In this document: positions 44,501-56,245 of the stretch, piece after piece | Position numbering within the stretch: the stretch's first letter is position 1 | Layout: each line of letters starts with the position of its first letter | Source: Pegea sp. RAD2-039 | Lineage: Eukaryota > Chordata > Thaliacea > Salpida > Salpidae | Assembly: GCA_034620365.1 (NCBI GenBank) | Contig: JAQGEQ010000192.1 | Span: forward strand, 1,669,001-1,733,000 | Direction: 5' to 3' | DNA length: 64,000 nt | Notes under the pieces: generated by a model | Databases searched by the model: none | Seen by the model: the letters and a program-made list of their open reading frames with translations, nothing else | Told to the model about the DNA's origin: nothing | Position numbers and translations under genes: made by a program

Positions 44501-46946
44501 TACTTCATACCAGTTAAGGTTTGAAGTTAAAAATAGTGATGTTTTGCATAATCTTTCATGTTTTAGTCTGTTTTTATACCAAAAAAAATCAGTAATCATG
44601 CTTGGAAATCCGATTGCGGATTATAAAACTTATCATAATTCAATTTAGAAACGTTCTACTTTAAAGCTTGTCTCATAAAGTAAAAACGGAAACAAAAAAG
44701 TGATTTATTACTCAGATATGATACATTTATGACTATCTCCAGTTGAAGTCTGAGTGACTTTTATAAATCTGCTGTTTCAAAATATCAAGAACTTTTTTAT
44801 TTTGAATATAAGCAGAATTTTCGAAGCTTGAAACACCTTTTAACAGTTAACTTTTAATTTATAAAAATTAAACTTACAAATGTTGTAGATATAAATTCAA
44901 AATATTCTTACTTTAACTAAACAATTTAGTGAAACTTTTAGTTGGATTTAAAGTATTTTAAGATCAATGTTGGAGCTGTTGAGATGAAAGAGTTAATATT
45001 GCAGCCGCTTACCTGACGTCATTGCCTTTTTTCAGTAAAATATAAATTGAGAAAAACATTTGAAAATGTGATAATGCATAATAATTTCCAGCTCATCAGT
45101 AATTTTTCAATGGGTAAAGCCATTTTAAAGACGAAAATCCTGTCTACACATTACCAATTATTTTAAAATAGAGAGCTTTACGTCACATAGAAGAAAAAGT
45201 TTTGATAAATAATTTAAAAATAAATTATTTTGAAGCATTTTAAACAATCGAAACTAACGTTTGGCCAAAGCCATATAGAAATCAGTTGATACTTTATTTC
45301 TACTTATATAATCAAAATATTATCTCTAACCTTAGCTGTTTATTTGTAAAATTCGACGTTTACTTGAAAAGTTTAAGGTTTGATCTTTCATTTAAGCAAG
45401 ATTGATTACAATCCAGTTTGTAAATAAAACTTGTTATCAAGTCTTTTATGGCTTTTTTACATTTTGGATTTGAAACGTTTTAAAAAAAAGATAAAATTTG
45501 AAAAAAAATTTGCATACAGTTTTTGTGTTTCTTTTTATAAAAATTAAAATATTTCTGTTAAAAACTTCAAGTACGATATATCAAGTAAGTCTTAACTCCA
45601 TCAATAACCGAAATTTAAATAAAGCTCTAATAATTAGTATGCAATAAAACAACAAAGTATAGAAAGCTCACTTCAAATTTCATCCGTTAATTAGAAAATT
45701 AACTGTTTTTAAATAAAAAAAACTTGGTAGAAACTACTTTGTTATTAGCAACCTAAGCTAATACTAAAATATTTAATCAGATCGCTTTTAATCAGTTTCA
45801 GACAACTATTAGCATTATTCTAATTAGATTAAAAAAGAGTTGCAAATAGTTTTTGAATAATTTTTGGTATGATTTTTGACGTAAGTCATAAATATAAGAC
45901 TAAAAGAACAACTTGACACTAAAAATAGGAAGCCAAAATAATCCAACTGTACAATTGAATGTGATTTTAAGGAAACTATATTATATGACGTAATGTTTAC
46001 TCAACGAAAGAATCTTGTACAATTTTATAGATGGCTTGGTTTACATCCAAAGAAATAATATATTCAAAATTAATTAAGCCCGTCCAACCATGAAAATGGC
46101 TATTATTACAAGACTGCTTTAACTATATGAAATTTTCGCTTTCGTCTGCCAATTTTTTCAACTGTTTATAAACAGAAGTCTCTTCTGATTTTAAGATCGC
46201 AACCACCAAATATTAAATAAGCGAAAAATGTATGCTTTTATTCATAAAAGCCGTTCTACTTTAATACAAGCCCTTTCATAACACGAAAAGTGGAAAGGAC
46301 ATCATATATTTGGTGTTTTGTACATGTTTTAGTGCAAAAGTGTTTGTTGAAGGTTTATAACTAATACAAGGAGATTTTGTGAGATTCTATAAAGAATTAT
46401 TCAGACGTTAACCATCATCATTTACAGAATTTTTTATCATTTTATTTTTAACAAATATCATACTGCATTGCATCAGAATAACTAGAATATTTTCTCATTA
46501 GAATAACAACAACTTTTTAAAGTTGGATTTTTGAAGCTTTTGAAATAGTGACTTATTCATGTACTACTTTCAGATTGAATTTGATTAGAATAAAAAATGT
46601 AATAATAAAAACAACTTACACTTGTTGGAGTAAGAGGAGAAAGAGTAATGTCCGGATCATCTGTGTCTTCAATGGAAACGGATTTGATAATGATAAGGAC
46701 ATGGGAGAATATGGCCTTTTTGTGGATTTCCATAATGTGTGAAAATCGTCACTTTGTAAATGAATGTAATTATTTGTTGAATCTGTATTCAAAGTTCTTT
46801 TGTCTTGATATAAGGTGCTCGTCATTTGACTGTAGTTCAGATTTAAACAAGAAATTCCAGAAAAAACTTCATAAAAGACCTTTGTAGATTGTTGTTGCTG
46901 TAAGTTACATTCCCTACACTTACATTTTGATTCAATTTGAGTTTTT
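41530..46946. other. AT-rich spacer, no gene seen
   Basis: About 5.4 kb. Scattered slightly GC-richer patches (43100-43320, 44160-44360, 44990-45030 with a TGACGTCA) do not yield a chain of exons. The frames 41611-41853 and 44390-44599 are low-complexity. Confidence 0.45.
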
Positions 46947-47786
46947 CTAAGGAATTGATCTTTGCATTTGAAATCGTTCATATCCCGCGATTCGCTTTGA
47001 GTCTTCATAAGTAGAATACTTTTTGAATCTTGTTTGAGCATCACTTAAAATTGTTGCAAATTTAAATCTCCAAATACCTTTAGACGTTATTTTCAAAACA
47101 AATTACAATTTGTGGTATTTGTTTATTCATCTAACTAAACAAATTTTGTTGGAGTAACCTGTTTTTGTAAATCAAAAGATAATGAGCTAAACCAGATTAA
47201 AGTAATCAAATTTAATCTAGTTGAGTAATAGAAATACAAAAATCATAAAATCAAACAATAGTTAAAAAATTATTTAATTTGATTTTAAAATTATGACAAC
47301 TTTTTTGAAGTTGCTTAAGCAAAAATAAAGATAAAAGATTTCAAATTACAGTAAAATAAAATAACAAGCTTAATCATCGAATTCAATGCTTAAAGAATCG
47401 GTTAAAGATTGGATTGAAAAATTGAAACAAAATAACACATATTAAGTATCTACAGCCTCTGAAAGCTTAGATAGTATCAAACTTTAATGAAAGTTATGAC
47501 TTTTAAAGCTATTTTCAACTCTTCATCAAAAACTCTCTACGCAAAACTTGGCTGTAAATGCTTATGTTATACCTTAACTTAAGGTTTAAATTTCAAACAA
47601 TAATAAGATAATAAAATTTGAGTCTATTCATTGTGCAGACTTTCAAAGTAAGAAATTACCTGAGAAAAACGAGCTGTCCCTGTCTCATAAGTCGGAAGTA
47701 AGGCGGTGAACTGCCATCAAATCTTCTCTTTCTTTGACTTTTTGTAAAAAATGTTTCATTTTTGCTTCTAACGTTTGAATTATAAG
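46947..47786 (-). CDS. Candidate gene, last two exons, unrecognised basic protein
   Basis: Exon 47660-47786 (acceptor TCAG, donor GTAATT) has no stops and reads AYNSNVRSKNETFFTKSQRK, then RRFDGSSPPYFRLMRQGQLV. It joins in phase to 46947-47043, which reads SDAQTRFKKYSTYEDSKRIA then GYERFQMQRSIP and a stop. The phase match, the exon-like composition and the drop to AT-rich sequence on both sides argue for a real gene. The 5' exons were not found; the segment is rich in Arg, Lys and Ser and has no recognised domain. A longer open frame over 46616-47044 in another phase is the alternative reading, but it does not join the upstream exon. Confidence 0.4.
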
Positions 47787-48411
47787 CTGAATTATTTAGA
47801 AAATCACAATAATCTTGTAGAATCAAATCATTAAAGAGTATGAATTACTTTTCAGCTAACTATTTAAAAGCTTTATCGACATACTTTTTTGAAATTTCTG
47901 ATATATATTCTATGAAAATACAAATAATTACAATGATCTTAAGTTAGACTTCATCTAAAGTTGTTGTAAACCTGTTAACACTTTTACTAAACTTTGAAAT
48001 TACATCTTTAAAACACATTTCAACGATTGAATAATTTATAAAGCAATTAATAGATTAATTTTAGATAAAAAAAATCATGCTTCTGGTTGGAGCACACTAT
48101 AAACTGCAAATATAGAAAATGAAAGATGAGTCTTTAGAAGAAGATCTTAGTAGAAATAAAACAATAAGTAAAATATTCTTAATTTTATATTTAAATATCG
48201 ACTCTTCTGGTCTAAATCTTCACAGTTACTAAATAATCTTGCAAACCTTTAACAACCAACGAGCCTTATTACAGCTGTATTTACTTAACTTTTATTGGTT
48301 TAAGCAAAACAAATAGAAAATAATAAAAAATAAATAAATTCAGCCTACTTTCTATGACCTTAAACACCGAGAATGATTTTTTGAATACAACTCTACTGAT
48401 CTCAACTTGCA

Positions 48412-48687
48412 GTGCCTAAACACGCAGCAAAAGTTAAAAAAAAAGACAAATGTGGAAGAAAAGAAGAGGTAAAGAGGTTTGCGGAAACCCACTCGGCACC
48501 ATTACGATCCCGGTATAAGATGAACAAATCCCCGAAACCAGTATTCTGCAAGCACGTAACACCTCTGCGTTTATATCACGGGTTTCAACCTCCAAAAATC
48601 ATTTGCATCAATAAAAACATCTTTCAACCAACCAAAACTACAACCTCTTTAAAACTCTATCTACACTTAATCATTTTGATTTTATAA
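48412..48687 (+). CDS. Candidate terminal exon, 91 codons, unrecognised
   Basis: A strong acceptor (CTCAACTTGCAG) precedes an open frame with no ATG at its start: PKHAAKVKKKDKCGRKEEVK, RFAETHSAPLRSRYKMNKSP, VFCKHVTPLRLYHGFQPPKI, then a hydrophobic tail and TAA. It sits in a markedly GC-richer island (48400-48960). The minus strand is also open here (NTGFGDLFILYRDRN from an AG acceptor), so strand is uncertain. The island may be a gene fragment, a processed copy or part of a mobile element. Confidence 0.25.
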   Translation: MPKHAAKVKKKDKCGRKEEVKRFAETHSAPLRSRYKMNKSPKPVFCKHVTPLRLYHGFQPPKIICINKNIFQPTKTTTSLKLYLHLIILIL

Positions 48688-48831
48688 AAACTTTCTTGAG
48701 TATTTCACTTTTGCTTCTTCTCTAATTTCAATCCCTCATGACCAGCCAGACTTTGTGTCAGAAAGAACTACGACAGATTTTGAATAAATGAGTGGACACA
48801 AGGCCGCTTTGAGGTTTTGCTGCTGGCACTT

Positions 48832-48912
48832 ACAGCGTGGTTAGCTAGTGGGTGGGATTCTTAGTGTACAATTACGATGTTAAGACCAAGGATTTAGAGT
48901 CTAAAAGACGGC
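48832..48912 (+). mobile_element. tRNA-like sequence, possible degraded SINE head
   Basis: GTGGTTAGCTAGTGGGTG resembles a polymerase III A box, and GGATTTAGAGTCTAAA about 45 nt later resembles a B box with changes. No full cloverleaf can be drawn. It lies in the same GC-richer island as the candidate exon at 48412. Confidence 0.22.
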
Positions 48913-48959
48913 AGAAAACATGAAATCGAATGAAAGATATCTGTTGTTAAGAAGTAAGT

Positions 48960-51900
48960 GAGTTATTGGTTTATTTCTTTCCATTCGTTGAAATAATTTG
49001 CATGTGTGTATAAGAGAGAATTTTCACAATTTTATTTCACTTAAAGTTTTCATCTTCTTAAATAAATTTGAAGAAACTCTTCAGATTATTTAAGGATCCA
49101 ATTCAGAGAGTTTACAAAAGAACATCAACTGAACTAAGAAGAGGTTTACATAATTTCTTATTGAGTCAGTATAAAAAGTTGATGTCTAAAAGTACTTTGT
49201 GATTTTAAGTAAAGACACTTTGAAATATATGAAAGTAATATTCGAAACATACTCGATGTACATTTTTACGATTTATTTATAGGTATTAAAAATACTGAAA
49301 AAAAAATTCCCTAACTGAATGAAAAGTAGCTGTGAGCAGCCAAGCATAACATGCTTCTTTGACCAACAACCAATTTCTGTTTTATTCGGTTTGAGGTATG
49401 GAAGAAAAAGTTTTCTGTTACTACGTTATCTCGAAACGCAAATTACAATTAACAATTTAGCTACTTTAGAACGCTAAAAAGCTGTACAAAAGTTTCAATT
49501 ACTGTAGTGAGTAGGATTTAAACTTCAAACGTTTTTCTATTCACTTTTTTACTACAGTCTTCACATGAATTGAATTAATTATCAAGTTGGCATTTATTTA
49601 TCAACAAAATTTTGGCTGTAAACATTTTTATGATTTCTTGAACACTCATCATTTTATTAAAGATTTTTTTCAATTCATTCATTCTAAATATCTTCAATTC
49701 TGTGAGATCTATATTAAAGACAGACGTTAACGATATAGATATGAAAATTTCGGTAATTACTCGCTGTTAAAAAAAACTTATCTAGACAGAAAGAGTAAAA
49801 ATGATACCGTCAAAAAGAAAAATTATATTTTGTCAGATCAATTGAATATTTTTAATATTTTGTTGAAACTTCAAATAAAAGAACCTAATTGGTCAGTACA
49901 ATGAAAATAAAATCTCCTTTTTTATAAAACTAATAACTAAAACAAATTTTTTTGAAAAGGTTAACTTTCTTTACTGGATCCTTTTCCTGAAAATTCTAAA
50001 GCTCAAGCAGTTTGAAATCGAACTATCAGTAGCTAAGTCAAGAGTCTAAATGACTATTATATTCATTGTGCTTACAATATAGTGTTTTTATCATTTCAGT
50101 AACTAGTTCTACCGGCCAAATAAAAACTGAAAACTTTTTGAGGGCATACAATCATAACCAAAAAGTATAATAAAGCGGATAACACATGAAATACTACACC
50201 ATAATCGATACTGAATTATGCTGTCGGAGTCTATTGAAGTTTATGAAAAGCACCCGGTGATCAGAGGAGCTATACTGGTATTCTTTTAACAGAAGGTTTC
50301 AACCAACTGTTCTGTATTCGGACCAATTTAAAAGTTATGAGTGGAGTTAACAGTGTTGGCAAAGTTGCTTGGTTTTTCGAGCGTCACGTCATAAAATTAA
50401 GGTTTTCAATCTGGTATTATTTGTGGTGTGAACATATAAGCTAGTTAATGGCTGATTTTGGCACTTATAAGCATCTCTGATAGATTTCGTTTGAAATCAG
50501 ATTACAAGAGTTAGTATCTGGCTACGACTCAATACAAGTTGATTCGATAGAAATTTATATCTGAAATTAATTTGCTTACGGTTTTTGTTTGAGTTTTGAT
50601 GCTAGTCTTTATTCCAAACATGTTTATAATAGTATTTATTGGGTTTATGTTTACGGTAATAATTTTGATTTTAATAAATTTTCACCCAACTACCAGCTTA
50701 TATAGATTGCCTTTCACATCATTCAATTGTTCATTGATCAACTACACGAGTCAGACTTCTACTTATTAACTGAATTTGCGATAGATTTTTTGGCAAAAGT
50801 CTCCTGGTAACTCTGAAAGTTATTTGAACAAAAATACTTTTCATTTGTCTTAACTACGAAACAGCAGTAAGTTCAATAACATCTTGTAATCTTATTTATC
50901 AAAATCTGTCTCTAGTGCAAGATTGTGCAACATTTATTCTATGCTTATCTTATAGCTCAATATTTTCATTTTGTCATAGTAAATGTCAAAATCAACTCCA
51001 AAATACTTTTAAGTTGCAATTCAAATTTCTTTTTTCATTTTAAAAGACAATTTTTTAAAGGTATTTAAAAATCAAACAAAACTTGAACAATAAAACAAAT
51101 ATGAAAATAAAAAATTTAATTTAATAAGACTAGCTTAAAACTATTAAAAATGAGTTTTTATCATATAACTGATTTTTTTAGACAAATTTATTAAACTTAC
51201 TGTTTTATACAAACATTTTTACTATTTTCATAGTTTTATGTTTGTTTCTATCTCAAATTGTTGGTGGTGTTTATCTTTCTTTTTTTTCTAAATAAACCAA
51301 AACGGTCAAAATAAAATTCTGTTGTATAAAATCATCCTAAATAAATCCTAAATAAATGCTGATCTCTTAATTACAAATAATTACTAAAGATGATAAATAC
51401 AAAAAAGCTTCTATGGCTGAATTATCAATAATCGTTGAACTCAAACCAACAAGCATTTGAACATAAAAATATTAGAAAAATATATATCTAAAAAAATGTT
51501 TATTTAGTGTTTAAAAACTCGTGATGAAATCAGAATGAAATTATTTTCAGCATATAAATTTAACTTTAAATAGATCAACAACTATTCCTACTTAAATCAT
51601 TATTAATAGAAAAGTCTATAAGATAAAATAATTCTGATGAGTAAAACCACTGCATAATCTGCATAGAGCTCTTCTCTACTATAATGAAGATGACTGAAAG
51701 ACTGCCTTGCGACCTTTCTTATTGGTCACATGATTGTACACGTGCCGAACAGAATAATCAGATGAATTGAATTTGATACGATTAAAATTGCAAACGAGAC
51801 TTAGTCTAATCCTAAATAATACTTCTGTAGAACAGTTCGTAAAATCCGTTGATAGATTATATCATTACACTAATTAGTTCAAGTTAATACCTATGATTAC

Positions 51901-54900
51901 TTGTTGCAATACATACATTACTTGGTCCGCCTTGAAGTTTTTTTTTAATATACAATCATATTTTGATGTTGACAAATAGACATGAAATGTTTATCAATAG
52001 AAGAGCAACTGAAACGACACTAAGTTTTAAGATAAACAGTTTGATGTTTTATTCGTAAAAACCACTTTATCAAAAAATAACAAAAATTCGTTGCTTAAAA
52101 TAACAAAATATCATATATCAATCAAAAGTAATTTTCTATAATATGATATTTTAAGCACATCAACAATTTTTAGTTTGATATATAACGCTACCCAGCGGTT
52201 AGTAAAGCTTAGCTGGATGCTTTATTAACAAAATATTTAGCTTTAAACATATTTGTTTTAAATAAGGTCTGTAGACCTCACATTTAAGATTAAGCAGTCG
52301 TGCTTTTATCAGCAAGTTTACTTTTAACTATTGGTTGTTAGTTTCATATCAAATTACAAGCCGCCATATATTCGCAAAACCTCTAACACCACGTAATATA
52401 CTGGTTTAAGACTTATAATGAAATTGGAATTAAATTGAATTTTTGTGTACATCATTATTTTGTAGGTATGTATGTAAAATACATTTTTTGCAAACCTTAG
52501 ATTATTTGCATATTTGAAAATGCAGATGGCTTATTTGAAAATACTTTTTTCAACAAATTTTTGATAATATACAAAATAGAGCTTTAAAAATCATTTAAAT
52601 GACTTTTGTGATTTGTATTTTTAATTACATTTAATAGAGACTTTCTACTTTTTACTGATGCAACAAACTTGACATTGATAAATGAAAAAACAATTTTAGG
52701 AATGATTCAGTTGTGAGTCTTTGTCATTATCCAGATCTCTCTACCTGGGTGGCATCTATCCACCAAACACTACCTTTAAAAAATTCTTGTAATAACAAAT
52801 TTCAAAACTTTGTATATTCATCTGTAGAACATTTTTTCTTAAGTTTCTTACTTCTTTAAATGAGACTTATATGCTAACCAAAACATTAAATGCAAAAAAG
52901 TAAAAAGAAAAAACTAATAAACTACTACTGTAACAAATAATCTTATTTTTTTCTTTCTACTCTAACTAAATCTTCAATAAAATGTAAATTTGTTAACAGA
53001 AAATGTAAAAAACTTTAATCAGTACAAACTTTTAAGCTTTTTTAAGGTTAACAAAGTGAATTGTTTAACATTTTTTGCATTCTTCAATTATACAACTGTA
53101 TCAATATATTATATTTAAAGCCGTTACTACAAATATAAATATTATCGTAACAACTTTAGGAGATAGAATATTTTTACTTTATTTATTTATTAGAATAAAT
53201 GCGAAGGAGGGTGCTTGAAGAAAGCATTTAATATGTATGTATAAGTAAAATTAAATCCATAATAAATCTAAATAGTGTTATTGATACTTCAAATAAATAT
53301 GAAGTTCAAAAAATGATATATACCAAATGTTTAAGGTATTTCATTACTAAATAAAAGAATATTTGTGGTTTAAATTCAATTAAATCGGTATGAGTATCCT
53401 CTAATAATATTAATTAGATACTACACACAACTTAATCATATAAGCTCCATGATTAAAATATTATTAGGGGGTTAAAATTAATCTATCATACGAATTCTAA
53501 TATATGATTTGAGACTAATATTATTAATAACTTTGATGTCAGTTAAGAAATAATACTTTGAAAGCTTTGTATATTTACCAAATTTAAACTTAAGTTCTAT
53601 TCAGATGATAATTGTAGAACAAACTAATTTTGTTTTAAATTGTTAACATATAATATGAAGGAAAAGCCTTTTTCACAAGTCTAAGTAAACCACCTTCTTA
53701 TTGACGATTAAATCTAACGAAATTTAGTTCAAAACATTTCTTTAATTATAAAATAATTTTCTTAGATAAGCTTCAATCACAAAGAAAATGAATAAAAAAC
53801 TTAAATATAAAAAATAAGTTAAGACAATTTTAATTCCAATTCCTAATTTTATCTGTTACCTTTAAGCAGTGATGTTTATATAAACTGATATTAGAAAATT
53901 AATCTTGTTTAAGTTCTATTTCTTATAGTAACTTTACCGCCTTATATAAATAAACTGTTTTTATCTGAATAAATTCCAAAAAGTTAAACAATTTTATTAT
54001 TTTTTTATTGGATTACTAGCTATTTACCGTGAAAGTCTAAATTATTTATTGACTTGTTGAATATACTGTTCATAAAGATAATCTTTTTAATATGAAACCG
54101 GTAAAAATAACATTAAATTACTTGACTGAAATTACTTTTTTTAAATTTACTTGCTGGTTAGCTAGCATTTAATTTCAATTTCAGTTTTTAATGTTTAAAT
54201 TGTATGCTTGAAATATTTTTTTTATTTTCTTCTAATTAACTATTCTCTTAATTAAACTCATTAATAAACCCTACACAACCTAATTAAACGAAAAATCAGT
54301 TTTCTTCCTTAAAAGTCTGCACAAAAACATAAACGTGCTGCGTAAATATTTAATCAGTGTTTTAATTAAAATAGGTCTACACTACATATATAAGTTTGGT
54401 TTTTATAGAAAATATCTACTGGTATTAGGAATTGATACAGTTGTCTAATATTACAAGCTAACTCATTGTAAATAGTCCCCATATAGCTCATATAAAGCCG
54501 ATCAAGTAATGACGTATAGAACAACATGAGCACTTCACTTCAATTTTGATTTTACAATTTCATAGTTCAAAAAAGCTTTTGATATTAAAAAGCTTTATTT
54601 TTTACAACCAATAAATTATGATTTATTTGAAAGTCTTTTTTAATTTTGAATTTATTAAATGGTTTTTAAGCAAATAAAATTGATAATTACAATATCAATG
54701 TATGAAATTCTATCTCCAGTTTACAAGCCATAAAAAACAAAAAGTTAATAGTTTATAGTTTATAGAATGTTAACTTGAACAATCTCTAGATTAAAAAAAT
54801 AGATCGGTTAACTTTATCAGTATAAGTATTTTCATAAATTTCATAAATACCGACAAAATAATTTGCAATCTTAAATTTTATTTTATATCATTTTTTTAAT

Positions 54901-56245
54901 TTGAAGCTATTGAAAGTGTAAGGACTCAATTGATTTACAAATCTAGTTTCACAGCTTTATTGGAATAAATTTTAGCCATGAGAAAAAGGAAAAAAATCAA
55001 ACTCTCTTTTGATTTGATATAATTGATAGTTTACGTAATTATCTCGGTCTGCATTAATTCACTACTCTATGTACGAAAAAAACAATAGATCTAACGAGTT
55101 ATTTAAACTTTGTTAGAATAGCTTTAAAGTAATATTTTCGCATTTATATTTCATAAAAACAAAGTTATAGACTTATTTTTTAATATCAAGTTTATTTAAA
55201 TGCGATTACCACAAAATAAATCGATTTTTAAAATTCAAATTACTGAAGCGTTTAATCTGATCATTTTTATTATAAGCCTACATCGTGGGATAAGTTCTTT
55301 TTCAAAATGCCTCCGCATGGTATGCATCACTTCTTGGATATGTCTTCACTGTTTGTTTAAAAATATGTCTTCGCTTGTATATGGATACTGCTTTTGTTAC
55401 AGAAATGTAGATTTTTGTTAAACACTTCTTCTTAAATTGAATTTTACAATTAAACTTTTTTTTAGTTTATCTTTGATCGTTTAAATTTATAGTTTTAAAG
55501 CAAATGATTTGCAAAGATAATAGTTCGTGTATTGTATTTCTTTGTGATCAAATACTTTTATATTTAGAAAATGTTTGTATAATTTGCGTTATAACTTAAC
55601 TATGTATTATTTACTGATTGGTCGCTAAAAAAGCTTTAGAGATTTTTAACTTTTATTTCTATACCCTAAAAAATGTTTAATAATTCTTATAAAAAATTAT
55701 TGTGACATTTGGTCAAGTGTATTCAAGGTCTACAAACTCTAGTCTACTTGTAGTTTTAATAACGTAAAACATTTTTAAACATATTTTTCTTTAAATTTAT
55801 TGTCATACGTTAAATTTATGACCCAAGCTAGCAGTAGATTTAGTTTTTTTCCAATTGTTGAAACTATAACTTCATGTATTCACGGTTTTCAGAGTACAAA
55901 AAAGACTTGAAGTTACTTTGTAATACTTTTGAAAGTATTTTTGCTTTTCGTTTCTTACCTTTTTTCGAAATTATTTTTCGCTTTTTTAATCATTTTTACC
56001 CTTTGAAAAGCTTTTTGTCTAAAAACATTATTTTAACTTTGTTTTTCTATTCCCCCACCTTTTCTAAGATTTTAGAAATAACCTTGTTTTATTATTTGTT
56101 AGTTTTACTAATAAATTAAACCACTAAGACAACAACCATTATTTAACTAGTTTTAATTGCTTTTGGTTATAAACTAAGATTTTTTTTTATCAAGATTAGA
56201 ATTTATTTAGATTTGATATCAGTTGAAAAACTTTGAGTGTTAAAA
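48960..56245. other. Long AT-rich spacer upstream of Piwi
   Basis: About 7.3 kb with no supportable gene. Slightly richer patches at 50100-50600 and 51650-51760 (with CACGTG and an inverted CCAAT) were read in all frames without a credible exon chain. Frames at 55200-55421 and 55874-56119 are Phe/Leu-rich and typical of AT-rich noise. The Piwi promoter should lie at the right end. Confidence 0.45.

Noticed and set aside
46616-47044. 142-codon minus frame starting at GTG
   Set aside because: Begins at a splice acceptor, and only the other frame (SDAQTRFKKY...) joins the upstream exon in phase; kept as the alternative in the feature entry.
55200-56119. Two short hydrophobic open frames upstream of Piwi
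   Set aside because: Phe/Leu/Ile-rich, no splice context or family; expected by chance in AT-rich DNA.
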